DNA of 6,900 nucleotides from Nitriliruptoraceae bacterium (GCA_007116505.1 SKII01000107.1:1-6900), one strand, 5' to 3'. Shown: positions 1 to 5,952, counted from the first letter of the stretch. Program-made: numbers and translations. The notes: a model not told the origin generated them from the sequence alone.

Positions 1-2137
1 CGACCTTGCAGTTGTCGCGGTAGATCGCGATGGCCTTGATGCCGAGCTTCCACGCGTCGACGTGGAGCTGCTCGACCTCCTCGACCGTCGCGGTCTCCGG
101 CAGGTTGACCGTCTTCGAGATGGCGCCCGAGATGAACGGCTGTGCAGCCGCCATCATCTTGACGTGACCCATGTAGTGGATCGCGTCATCACCCATCGCG
201 CACTGGAAGACCTTCGTGTGCTCCTCGCGCAGCGCGGGTGCACCGTGGATGGTCTTGTTCTCGTCGATGGAGGCGACGATGGCCTCGACCTGCTCCTCGG
301 TGTAGCCGAGGTGCCGCAGCGCCTGCGGGACCGTCTGGTTGACGATCACGATCGAGCCACCACCGACCATCTTCTTCAGCTTGACGAGCCCGAGGTCGGG
401 CTCGATGCCGGTGGTGTCGCAGTCCATCATCAGACCGATGGTGCCGGTCGGGGCGAGGACGGTCGCCTGCGCGTTGCGGTAGCCGTGCTCGCGACCGATC
501 TCGAGCGCGGCGTCCCACGAGGCGCGAGCCGCGTCGATGAGGTCACGCGCGACCGGACGGGGGTCGATCTCGTCGACCGCCGCACGGTGCTTGGCGATCA
601 CGCGCAGCATCGCGGACTCGTTCTTCCGGTAGCCGTTGTGCGCGCCCTTGACCTTCGCGAGCTCCGCGGAGGTCCGGTAGGCCGCACCGGTCATGAGCGC
701 GGTGAGCGCACCGGCCCACGCACGACCCTCCTCGGAGTCGTACGGGAGGCCGATCGACATCAGCAGGCCGCCGAGGTTGGCGTAGCCGAGGCCGAGCTCG
801 CGGAAGTCGAGCGCGTTCTTCCCGATCTTCTCCGTCGGGTACGACGAGTAACCGACGATGATCTCCTGAGCGGTGAAGACGATCTCGACCGCGCGCTCGT
901 ACGCCTTGACGTCGAAGCGACCGGCCTCGTAGTCGTAGAGCTTCTTGAGGTTGAGGCTCGCCAGGTTGCAGGCCGAGTTGTCGAGGTGCATGTACTCGCT
1001 GCACGGGTTCGACCCGTTGATACGGCCCGACTCCGGCGAGGTGTGCCAGTCGTTGATCGTCGTGTCGTACTGCATGCCCGGGTCGGCGCACTCCCATGCG
1101 GCGACGGCGAACTGGCGCATGATGTCGCGTGCCGACTTCATCTCGACGACCTCACCGGTCGTCACGGCGCGGAGCGCGTACTCCTCGTCGTTCTCGTAGG
1201 CACGCATGAACTCGTCGGTCACGCGCACCGAGTTGTTCGCGTTCTGGTACTGGACGCTGGAGTAGTCCGCACCGTCGAGGTCCATGTCGAAGCCGGCCTC
1301 GCGCAGCACGCGGATCTTCTTCTCCTCGCGCGACTTCGTCCAGATGAACTCCTCGACGTCGGGGTGGTCGACGTTGAGGATGACCATCTTGGCCGCGCGG
1401 CGGGTCTTGCCGCCCGACTTGATCGTTCCGGCCGACGCGTCAGCGCCACGCATGAACGACACCGGGCCGCTCGACTCGCCACCACCCTTCAGCTGCTCCT
1501 TGGAGGAGCGGATGGTCGACAGGTTGATGCCGGATCCCGACCCACCCTTGAAGATCGTCCCCTCCTCGACGTACCAGTTGAGGATGGACGACATCGTGTC
1601 CTCGACGGCGAGGATGAAGCAGGCCGAGCACTGCGGGTTCTCCTCGACCCCGACGTTGAACCAGACCGGCGAGTTGAAGGCGGCCTTCTGGTTCACGAGG
1701 AGGTGCTTGAGCTCCGCGTTGAACACCTGGGCGGACTGCTCGTCGGCGAAGTAGCCGCCGTCGATCCCCCATCCGGTGATGGTGTCCGCGACACGGTCGA
1801 CCATCTGCCGCACGCTGCGCTCGCGCTCGGGCGTCCCGAGCGTGCCGCGGAAGTACTTCTGCGAGACGATCTGCGTGGCCATCATCGACCAGGAGGTCGG
1901 GAACTCGACGCCCCGCTGCTCGAACGAGACCGAGCCGTCACGCCAGTTCGTGAGGACCGCGTCGCGGAGCTCCCACTCGAGCTCGTCGTAGGGGTGCACG
2001 CCCTCGGTGGTGAAGGTCCGCGTGAAGCGCATGCCCTTCCCGCCGTCCTTGCGGTCGATGACGCGAACGCCTGCGGCGCTCCCCCGGTCGCTCGTGGTGC
2101 TGATGCCGCTCGCTGCGGCGGTGTCCTGCTTGGCCAT
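1..2137 (-). CDS. nrdJ: Vitamin B12-dependent (class II) ribonucleotide reductase, partial (C-terminus beyond left edge)
   Basis: This enzyme reduces ribonucleotides to deoxyribonucleotides in the cytoplasm, using adenosylcobalamin to generate the active-site thiyl radical. I translated 712 in-frame codons without a stop. The match to actinobacterial NrdJ is close throughout: the ELEWELRDAVLTNWRDGS region near the N-terminus, GSGSGINLS, SFMRGADASAGTIKSGG, the NPCSE motif (N377, catalytic-type C379, E381), and APTGTIG at 562-568 (phosphate-binding loop). The redox cysteine pair should be C173 and C390; an extra C170 gives a CSAC motif. The roughly 40 residues before the conserved core are too short for an ATP-cone. 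The family is usually about 950 residues, so some 240 are missing to the left, including the C-terminal cysteine pairs expected to re-reduce the active site. The ATG at 2137 is preceded by GAGGG (2146-2150) at 8-nt spacing. The NrdR box upstream suggests repression by NrdR. Confidence 0.97.
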   Translation of the reverse strand, partial: MAKQDTAAASGISTTSDRGSAAGVRVIDRKDGGKGMRFTRTFTTEGVHPYDELEWELRDAVLTNWRDGSVSFEQRGVEFPTSWSMMATQIVSQKYFRGTLGTPERERSVRQMVDRVADTITGWGIDGGYFADEQSAQVFNAELKHLLVNQKAAFNSPVWFNVGVEENPQCSACFILAVEDTMSSILNWYVEEGTIFKGGSGSGINLSTIRSSKEQLKGGGESSGPVSFMRGADASAGTIKSGGKTRRAAKMVILNVDHPDVEEFIWTKSREEKKIRVLREAGFDMDLDGADYSSVQYQNANNSVRVTDEFMRAYENDEEYALRAVTTGEVVEMKSARDIMRQFAVAAWECADPGMQYDTTINDWHTSPESGRINGSNPCSEYMHLDNSACNLASLNLKKLYDYEAGRFDVKAYERAVEIVFTAQEIIVGYSSYPTEKIGKNALDFRELGLGYANLGGLLMSIGLPYDSEEGRAWAGALTALMTGAAYRTSAELAKVKGAHNGYRKNESAMLRVIAKHRAAVDEIDPRPVARDLIDAARASWDAALEIGREHGYRNAQATVLAPTGTIGLMMDCDTTGIEPDLGLVKLKKMVGGGSIVIVNQTVPQALRHLGYTEEQVEAIVASIDENKTIHGAPALREEHTKVFQCAMGDDAIHYMGHVKMMAAAQPFISGAISKTVNLPETATVEEVEQLHVDAWKLGIKAIAIYRDNCKV

Positions 2138-2145
2138 GGTCCCGT

Positions 2146-2150
2146 CCCTC
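2146..2150 (-). promoter_or_regulatory. Ribosome binding site of nrdJ
   Basis: Read on the minus strand this is GAGGG, 8 nt before the ATG at 2137. It supports that ATG as the nrdJ start, which also leaves the expected short variable N-terminal tail before the conserved region. Confidence 0.7.
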
Positions 2151-2281
2151 TTCGTCGTCGTCGCTCCGGAGCACGATGCGGCGGAGCGTGGTGGTGTGCG
2201 ACGCGGAGCCCGGTCGAGGCGCGCTGGCCCTCGATGGCCGTGCGCGGTCCGTCCCGGGGTCCGGTCGCTGATGTCAGGTGC

Positions 2282-2345
2282 GGTGTTGCGGTCTCTCCCA
2301 GCGTCTTGCGCTTCCTGTGGAACTGGTGCTGCGGTCCCCCCAGCG
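2282..2345. repeat. Imperfect direct repeat in the nrdJ upstream region
   Basis: Copy A (2282-2303) reads ggtgttgcggtctctcccag followed by cg. Copy B (2325-2345) reads ggtgctgcggtccccccag followed by cg. They differ by one T/C change, a few bases in the pyrimidine run and one indel, and their starts are 43 bp apart. The role is unknown. They could be leftover duplication or a pair of protein or RNA recognition elements in the nrdJ leader. Confidence 0.5.
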
Positions 2346-2479
2346 GTGGTCCTGGAACGTCCCCGGCGCGGTCGGCCCGGCACTCGGACGGCGGACCGAT
2401 CCCCGGCGGCGGTCCCCGTGCGCCGGACCGACCGTGACCGGGCGGCGGGCGCACGCTGAACTACACGCTTGGAAGTCGG

Positions 2480-2520
2480 GCCACTGTGCCTGCTCGCCGG
2501 TGGCAATGCAAGCACCACCG
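2480..2520 (-). other. Overlapping, mutually exclusive inverted repeats in the nrdJ upstream region
   Basis: One inverted repeat pairs CGGTGG (2498-2503) with CCACCG (2515-2520) around an 11-nt loop. A second pairs GCCAC (2480-2484) with GTGGC (2500-2504). They share 2500-2503, so in an RNA only one could form. This arrangement is used by attenuators and riboswitches, but short GC-rich inverted repeats also arise by chance in DNA of this composition. No run of T follows that would make an intrinsic terminator. Confidence 0.25.
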
Positions 2521-2544
2521 ACCAGGACGACTCGGCGCCCATCC

Positions 2545-2560
2545 ACCATCCATGGGGGGA
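2545..2560 (-). promoter_or_regulatory. Possible degenerate second NrdR box
   Basis: NrdR normally binds paired boxes spaced by about three helical turns. Exactly 31 bp (centre to centre) from the strong box lies ACCATCCATGGGGGGA, centred on a CCATGG palindrome. Only about 7 of 16 positions fit the consensus, though it keeps the AC start, the central AT and two outer G positions. The spacing is the main argument; the sequence alone would not be called. Confidence 0.25.
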
Positions 2561-2575
2561 GTTCCGCCCCAGTGA

Positions 2576-2591
2576 ACACAACATGTTGTGG
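2576..2591 (-). promoter_or_regulatory. NrdR box upstream of nrdJ
   Basis: The 16-mer ACACAACATGTTGTGG agrees with the published NrdR-box consensus (ACACWATATCTWGTGT, as I recall it) at 13 of 16 positions. Its inner 14 bases (2577-2590) are a perfect palindrome, CACAACATGTTGTG. It stands out as an AT-rich island in very GC-rich DNA. NrdR boxes are found almost only upstream of ribonucleotide reductase genes, and nrdJ is the divergent gene on one side, with nrdR itself in the same window. A LexA site is less likely, because the central gap between the AAC and GTT half-sites is 2 bp and the actinobacterial SOS box needs 4. The distance to the nrdJ start (about 440 bp) is long. The permease on the other side is a formal alternative target. 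Confidence 0.7.
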
Positions 2592-2700
2592 TCCGAGGGG
2601 GCCGCGTCCTCCGCCTGTCCCCTGCTGCCCGCCCCTCGTCCGCCACCGGTCCACAGCCGGTCCGCCCTCCGTCCGCAACGCGGCGCGCACGAACTCGACC

Positions 2701-2716
2701 CTCAGCGTGCGCTGAG
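2701..2716. promoter_or_regulatory. 16-bp palindrome, candidate operator near the permease gene
   Basis: CTCAGCG (2701-2707) and CGCTGAG (2710-2716) form perfect 7-bp arms around a TG centre. Arms of this length match the size of sites for dimeric regulators such as TetR, GntR or MarR proteins. It lies about 125 bp before the permease start and 110 bp from the NrdR box. The right-angle part of the same motif recurs: GCGCACGCTGA at 2449-2459 is the exact reverse complement of 2702-2712. No regulator gene is nearby to assign it to, and chance formation of a small hairpin cannot be excluded. Confidence 0.35.
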
Positions 2717-2781
2717 CGCTCATGTGGGAGGGGCCGTCCGGAGGTCGGTGCCCTCGCGGACGCGACGGACCGGGTCGCAAC

Positions 2782-2787
2782 TACGCT
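2782..2787 (+). promoter_or_regulatory. Candidate -10 element for the permease unit
   Basis: TACGCT fits the actinobacterial TAnnnT -10 pattern and equals the hexamer in front of nrdR in this window. It would place the transcript start near 2794, about 48 nt before the GTG at 2842. No recognisable -35 hexamer lies at the right distance, so this rests on the -10 alone. Confidence 0.25.
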
Positions 2788-2827
2788 TCGGAAGCGGCCG
2801 CACGACGCGGTCCTCCCGCAGCGGACC

Positions 2828-2832
2828 GAAGG
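2828..2832 (+). promoter_or_regulatory. Ribosome binding site deciding the permease start
   Basis: GAAGG lies 9 nt before the GTG at 2842. The upstream in-frame ATG (2722) would add 40 Arg/Gly-rich residues with no family resemblance, and the second GTG (2854) would be 21 nt away. The motif therefore favours 2842. Confidence 0.5.
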
Positions 2833-2841
2833 CGCCGACCC

Positions 2842-2865
2842 GTGGAACCCCCCGTGGAACCCCCC
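2842..2865 (+). repeat. Perfect 12-bp tandem duplication that duplicates the start codon
   Basis: GTGGAACCCCCC occurs twice, head to tail, at 2842-2853 and 2854-2865. Each copy begins with a possible GTG start in the permease frame and encodes VEPP. A gain or loss of one unit keeps the frame and changes the spacing from the ribosome binding site. Confidence 0.85.
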
Positions 2866-4083
2866 GAGTCCCCGCGCCAGCCGCCCACCGTGCCCGTCTG
2901 GCTGGACGTGCTGGCCCAGTTCACCTGGCGACTCCTCGTCATCCTCGCCGGCGTGGCGGGCCTCGTCCTGCTCTCCACCCGCCTCTACCTCGTCTCGCTG
3001 CCCGTCATCCTCGCGTTGATCCTCGCCACCATCGCGGTCCCGCCCGCCCGACGGCTCGAGCGTCGCGGCGTCCCGCGCCTGCTCGCCGCCCTCGTCGTCG
3101 TCGTCGGCGGCACGGTCACCTTCCTCGGTGGCATCGTGCTCCTCGTGCCGGCCTTCACGCGCCAGGTCGCCGCCCTGGGCCCGACGATCGAGGAGGCGTT
3201 CGAGCGCGTCCTCGACTGGGTGGCGGAGGGGCCCCTCGGGCTCGACCGCGGCGACATCGAGCAGCTCATCTCCGACGCGCTCGCGAACATCGGTGAGTTC
3301 TCCGGCACCATCGCCTCGCAGGTCGGCTCCATCGCCGTCGCCGTCGGGGAGGTGCTCACCGCGATCTCCCTCGCCGTCGTCCTCCTGTTCTTCTTCGTCA
3401 AGGACGGCGAGCAGATCGTCGGCTGGTTCATCGCCCGGGTGCCTGACCGGCTCCGCGACGACATGCGCGCGGCCGGCGCCCGCGGCTGGGGCGCGCTCGC
3501 CGGCTACGTGCGAGGCACCGCCGCGATCGCGCTGATCGATGCGGTCGGCATCGGCGTCGGCCTGCTCATCGTCGGCGTGCCCCTCGTGCTCCCGCTGACC
3601 CTGCTCGTGTTCCTCGGCGGGTTCGTCCCGGTCATCGGCGCGTTCGTGTCCGGACTGCTCGCCACGCTCGTCGCGCTCGCGACCGGCGGACCGACGACCG
3701 CGCTCATCGTGCTCGCCATCGTCATCGTGGTCCAGCAGGTCGAGAGCAACGTGCTGCAGCCCGTGATCATGCGCCGCGCGGTCTCGCTCCACCCCGTCGT
3801 CATCCTGACCGTGCTCACCGCTGGCGCGGTGTTCGTCGGCCTCGTCGGCGCCTTCCTCGCCGTCCCGATCGCCGCCACGCTCTCAGCCATCGGCAACGAG
3901 CTCCGCCTGCGAGGCGAGCTCCGGCAGCGCGGCAGCCGGCCCGGCCCGACACCGCTCGGTGGGCGCGGCGTGGACCCGGAGCTCGGCCTGCCCGAGGCCG
4001 CCCCTGCCCCCCCGAGCCGGCTGCGTGCGCGGCGTGAGGCCCGCCGCGGGCGTCCTGCCGACGGCCCGCGCAGCGAGGGGTGA
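2842..4083 (+). CDS. AI-2E family transporter (PerM/YdbI-type membrane permease)
   Basis: This is a 413-residue multi-pass inner-membrane protein. Members of the AI-2E exporter-like family (Pfam AI-2E_transport) include E. coli TqsA and Na+/H+ antiporters. The substrate cannot be read from sequence, so an autoinducer-2 role should not be assumed. Hydrophobic segments lie at about 31-48, 49-67, 79-104, 164-186, 226-245, 247-272, 283-299, 315-335 and 336-352. An amphipathic soluble stretch at about 105-160, after the third segment, is typical of the family. Signature motifs are GYVRGT (about 221-226), GGFVPVIGAF (259-268), QQVESNVLQP (298-307) and GAFLAVPIAA (about 336-345). The last 60 residues are a charged Pro/Arg-rich tail. 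The GTG start is chosen from the GAAGG motif; GTG at 2854 is an alternative. It is followed without a gap by the GNAT gene, so the two are probably co-transcribed. Confidence 0.92.
   Translation: MEPPVEPPESPRQPPTVPVWLDVLAQFTWRLLVILAGVAGLVLLSTRLYLVSLPVILALILATIAVPPARRLERRGVPRLLAALVVVVGGTVTFLGGIVLLVPAFTRQVAALGPTIEEAFERVLDWVAEGPLGLDRGDIEQLISDALANIGEFSGTIASQVGSIAVAVGEVLTAISLAVVLLFFFVKDGEQIVGWFIARVPDRLRDDMRAAGARGWGALAGYVRGTAAIALIDAVGIGVGLLIVGVPLVLPLTLLVFLGGFVPVIGAFVSGLLATLVALATGGPTTALIVLAIVIVVQQVESNVLQPVIMRRAVSLHPVVILTVLTAGAVFVGLVGAFLAVPIAATLSAIGNELRLRGELRQRGSRPGPTPLGGRGVDPELGLPEAAPAPPSRLRARREARRGRPADGPRSEG
4075..4080 (+). promoter_or_regulatory. Ribosome binding site of the GNAT gene, inside the permease 3' end
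   Basis: GAGGGG lies within the last codons of the permease, 8 nt before the ATG at 4089. This suggests translational coupling of the two genes and favours the ATG over the GTG at 4080, which overlaps the permease stop codon. Confidence 0.6.
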
Positions 4084-4088
4084 CCACG

Positions 4089-4991
4089 ATGCCTGAGCCG
4101 CGGAGCACCGCAGGACGGCCGGGGCGCGCTGAGGTCCACCTGCGCATGCCCGTCGCCGACGACGCGCCATGGTTCGCCGACGTGGACCGTTCCGCGTCGA
4201 CAGCGTTCGCCCCGCCGATCGGTCTCGAGGCCCCGCGCCTCAGCAGCGAGCTCGCCGCCGGGGACTGGGCGACCGACGCGCGCTTCGCGTGGGCGGTGGT
4301 CGTCGACGGCCAGCCGGCCGGCTTCGCGCTCGTGACCCGCGAGGGCGAGGACGACGCCCGCATCGAGCTCCGCATCACGCCCGCGCTGCGTGGACGAGGG
4401 GCTGGCCGCGAGGTGCTGCGCCAGCTCGCCGACCATCACTTCGCCGCGAACGAGGGACTGCTGCGCCTCACCGGGCGGGCCCACGAGCGCAACGTGCCGA
4501 TGCAGCGCGTCTTTCACGCCGCCGGCTTCCGCATGGAGGCCCGCTACCGCGACTCGTTCGAGCAGGCGTCAGGAGGCCGCGCCTCCGAGTGGGGCTACGC
4601 GCTCACGCGAGGCGACTGGGAGGGCGGGAGGCACCGCAGCGCCGGGGAGACCCTCGACCTGCACGGCCTGGCGTTCGTGCTCGAGGAGACCGTCGAGGGC
4701 CCCGACGCACCCGGACTCGTCGTGCGCTTCCTGCAGGAGGGGCGCCGAGCGATCGCCCGGTACGACGCGGACGAGATCGCCGAGGGGGAGCTCGCCGGCA
4801 TCATGCACGGCGGGGTGCTCACCTACCGGTCCCTCCATGCGGCCGAGAGCGGCCCTGACCTGCACCCGACGGAGGGCGGCGGCATCATCCGCGTGCAGCG
4901 GCGGGAGGACGGGCGCCTCGAGCTCGTGGACCGCTGGACCGACGCCGAGGGCCACCACGGCCGGCGCGTCCTCATCGAGCGGCGGACCTGA
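4089..4991 (+). CDS. GNAT N-acetyltransferase fused to a C-terminal beta-rich domain
   Basis: The protein has 300 residues. The N-terminal part (about 15-175) is a GNAT domain of the RimJ/RimL type, transferring an acetyl group from acetyl-CoA to an amine; the substrate is unknown. The acetyl-CoA binding loop RGRGAG is at 101-106, followed by a helix. N135 and the AAGF motif at 144-147 sit where this subfamily has its conserved 'N...M.....GF' element. A second domain begins near 191 (LHGLAFVLEE) and runs to the end, with RRAIARYDADEIAEGELAG around 219-237, a TYRS strand, and DGRLELVDRW near the C-terminus. This layout resembles the stand-alone proteins of about 110 residues annotated 'n-acetylglutamate synthase' in Firmicutes and Bacteroidetes; I base that on remembered sequence patterns. 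The gene starts 6 nt after the permease stop codon and its 3' end overlaps the convergent hotdog gene. Confidence 0.85.
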   Translation: MPEPRSTAGRPGRAEVHLRMPVADDAPWFADVDRSASTAFAPPIGLEAPRLSSELAAGDWATDARFAWAVVVDGQPAGFALVTREGEDDARIELRITPALRGRGAGREVLRQLADHHFAANEGLLRLTGRAHERNVPMQRVFHAAGFRMEARYRDSFEQASGGRASEWGYALTRGDWEGGRHRSAGETLDLHGLAFVLEETVEGPDAPGLVVRFLQEGRRAIARYDADEIAEGELAGIMHGGVLTYRSLHAAESGPDLHPTEGGGIIRVQRREDGRLELVDRWTDAEGHHGRRVLIERRT

Positions 4992-5934
4992 CCTCGCTCC
5001 CGCCCTCCGGTCCGGTATCGATCGCGGGCAGCGCGCGCACCGCGAGATGCAGGACATCGATCACGGCGAGCGCCCGGCCGTCGGAGTCGACGACGGCGCT
5101 GCGGGCGCGCAGCTTGCGACCCTCGGCGGCGTCCATCCGCGCGGTGACGCGGACGGGGTCGAGCACCTCGACGCCGCCGGCGACCTGGAGGCGCATCGAG
5201 CCGAGCAGCACGGCCGCGTAGCCGTCCTCCCTCGCCCTCGCGACCGTCGCCCACGCGGAGGGGCAGTCGAGCGCCGCGGCGACGACGAGCGTCGCGACGC
5301 GCATCGGATCCGACGGGTCGGCGAGCCGCTCGTCGGGGATCCACGGCACCGAGAGCCGGTCGGGGGCGAGGTAGGCGGGCGGCGTGCGCATCGCGAGCGG
5401 GTGCGTCGCACCCATGCCGCAGACGATGCACGAGGGGTAGAGCGGATCGGGGTCCGGCGGCGGGGGCGGTCCCTCGGCGAGGGCGACGAGGTCCGCGAGC
5501 GCGTCGAGCGGATCCTCTCCGGTCAGCTCGACGGTGGCTCGCACGAGCCGTCGTCCGCGCTGCCAGGTCTCGACGTCCCACCACCCGGCGGGTCCTGCCG
5601 GTGCGACATGGGCGGCGACCGGCTCGCCGAGGATGGTCGGCGCCTCGAGCCGCGCGCTCACGGCGTGCAGCGGGGCGCCCAGACGGTCCTCTGCCCGCGC
5701 GAGGTCGACGGTGAGGCCGGCGGCGAGCCCGCCCTGCAGCACACCTGGCGGACCGTCGAGCCCGGCAGGGACGTCGAGCGCCCTCCAGACCCCGGTCCCC
5801 GAGCCGTCGGGGACCGCGGGACCGACCCGCAGGCCGAGCCCCTCGGGTCCGAGCGGACGATCCGGGACCGGCAGCCCCTCGGGGACGGGCGATCCGGACG
5901 AGGACACGGGGTCAGCGCGGTGCTCGGAGCTCAT
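4972..5934 (-). CDS. Double-hotdog thioesterase-like protein of unknown substrate
   Basis: This predicted cytoplasmic protein has 320 residues. After a Pro/Gly-rich N-terminal tail (1-45), the first hotdog half contains PGVLQGGLAAGL (63-74), which matches the hotdog helix where many thioesterases have HGG; here the position is Q67. A proline-rich linker (about 155-168) leads to PSCIVCG with C169 and C172, then a second half with ALDCPSAW (LDCP at 222-225, C224) and a long beta region ending near VLHLAVRALPA. The CxVCG followed by xALDCP pattern is what I recognise from actinobacterial thioesterase-like proteins of this length. The CxxC could bind a metal or be structural. The likely activity is hydrolysis or binding of an acyl-CoA, but the catalytic residues are not clear. 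ATG 5934 is preferred over the in-frame GTG at 5943, which would overlap the candidate promoter. Its stop overlaps the GNAT 3' end by 20 bp. Confidence 0.75.
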   Translation of the reverse strand: MSSEHRADPVSSSGSPVPEGLPVPDRPLGPEGLGLRVGPAVPDGSGTGVWRALDVPAGLDGPPGVLQGGLAAGLTVDLARAEDRLGAPLHAVSARLEAPTILGEPVAAHVAPAGPAGWWDVETWQRGRRLVRATVELTGEDPLDALADLVALAEGPPPPPDPDPLYPSCIVCGMGATHPLAMRTPPAYLAPDRLSVPWIPDERLADPSDPMRVATLVVAAALDCPSAWATVARAREDGYAAVLLGSMRLQVAGGVEVLDPVRVTARMDAAEGRKLRARSAVVDSDGRALAVIDVLHLAVRALPAIDTGPEGGSEVRSAAR

Positions 5935-5941
5935 GTCCCGC

Positions 5942-5947
5942 ACGCTA
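5942..5947 (-). promoter_or_regulatory. Candidate -10 element of the thioesterase-like gene (leaderless)
   Basis: Read on the minus strand, TAGCGT ends 7 nt before the ATG at 5934. That is the distance expected if transcription starts on or next to the start codon. No good Shine-Dalgarno motif sits at the usual spacing, which fits a leaderless mRNA. No clear -35 is visible. Confidence 0.3.
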
Positions 5948-5952
5948 CAGAA

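Larger units (their letters stand above)
2138..2575 (-). other. Long noncoding region between the NrdR box and nrdJ (possible 5' leader)
   Basis: About 440 bp separate the nrdJ start codon from the NrdR-box-like site. Frames open across this stretch, in both directions, encode Arg/Pro/Gly-rich strings with no recognisable domain, so I treat it as noncoding. It contains an imperfect direct repeat (2282-2303 and 2325-2345), a TTCC-TGT-GGAA inverted repeat near 2312-2321, and two mutually exclusive inverted repeats (2480-2520). I looked for a cobalamin riboswitch, since nrdJ uses B12, but did not find its conserved core elements in the nrdJ orientation. If the promoter lies at the NrdR box, this is an unusually long leader. 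It could instead hold a second promoter closer to nrdJ. I could not pick out a convincing -35/-10 pair. Confidence 0.4.

Noticed and set aside
62..2437. A 791-codon open frame on the plus strand opposite nrdJ
   Set aside because: It is antisense to a well-matched NrdJ and encodes an Arg/Asp/Val/Leu-rich string with no domain. Long stop-free antisense frames are usual in DNA with GC-rich third codon positions.
2480..2486. GCCACTG, a heptamer found in cobalamin riboswitches, on the plus strand
   Set aside because: It points toward the permease, not nrdJ, and the other conserved riboswitch segments are missing around it, so it is probably chance.
2574..2591. The palindrome read as a LexA/SOS box (GAAC...GTTG)
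   Set aside because: The actinobacterial SOS box needs GAAC and GTTC half-sites separated by 4 bp. Here the symmetric half-sites AAC and GTT are separated by 2 bp, which fits NrdR much better.
2274..2780. Possible small genes in the nrdJ-permease spacer, on either strand
   Set aside because: The translations are Arg/Pro/Gly-rich, match no family I know, lack good ribosome binding sites, and span the palindromic NrdR box.
2722..2841. Upstream in-frame ATG extending the permease by 40 residues
   Set aside because: The added residues are Arg/Gly-rich without family resemblance. The GAAGG motif favours GTG 2842.
2461..3792. A 443-codon open frame on the minus strand opposite the permease
   Set aside because: It is rich in D, E, R, G and H with no fold signature and is explained as the shadow of the permease codons.
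4007..4013. A run of seven C in the permease 3' end, possible frameshift site
   Set aside because: The frame continues normally through a charged Pro/Arg-rich tail to a stop that fits tightly with the next gene's start, so no error is needed to explain it.
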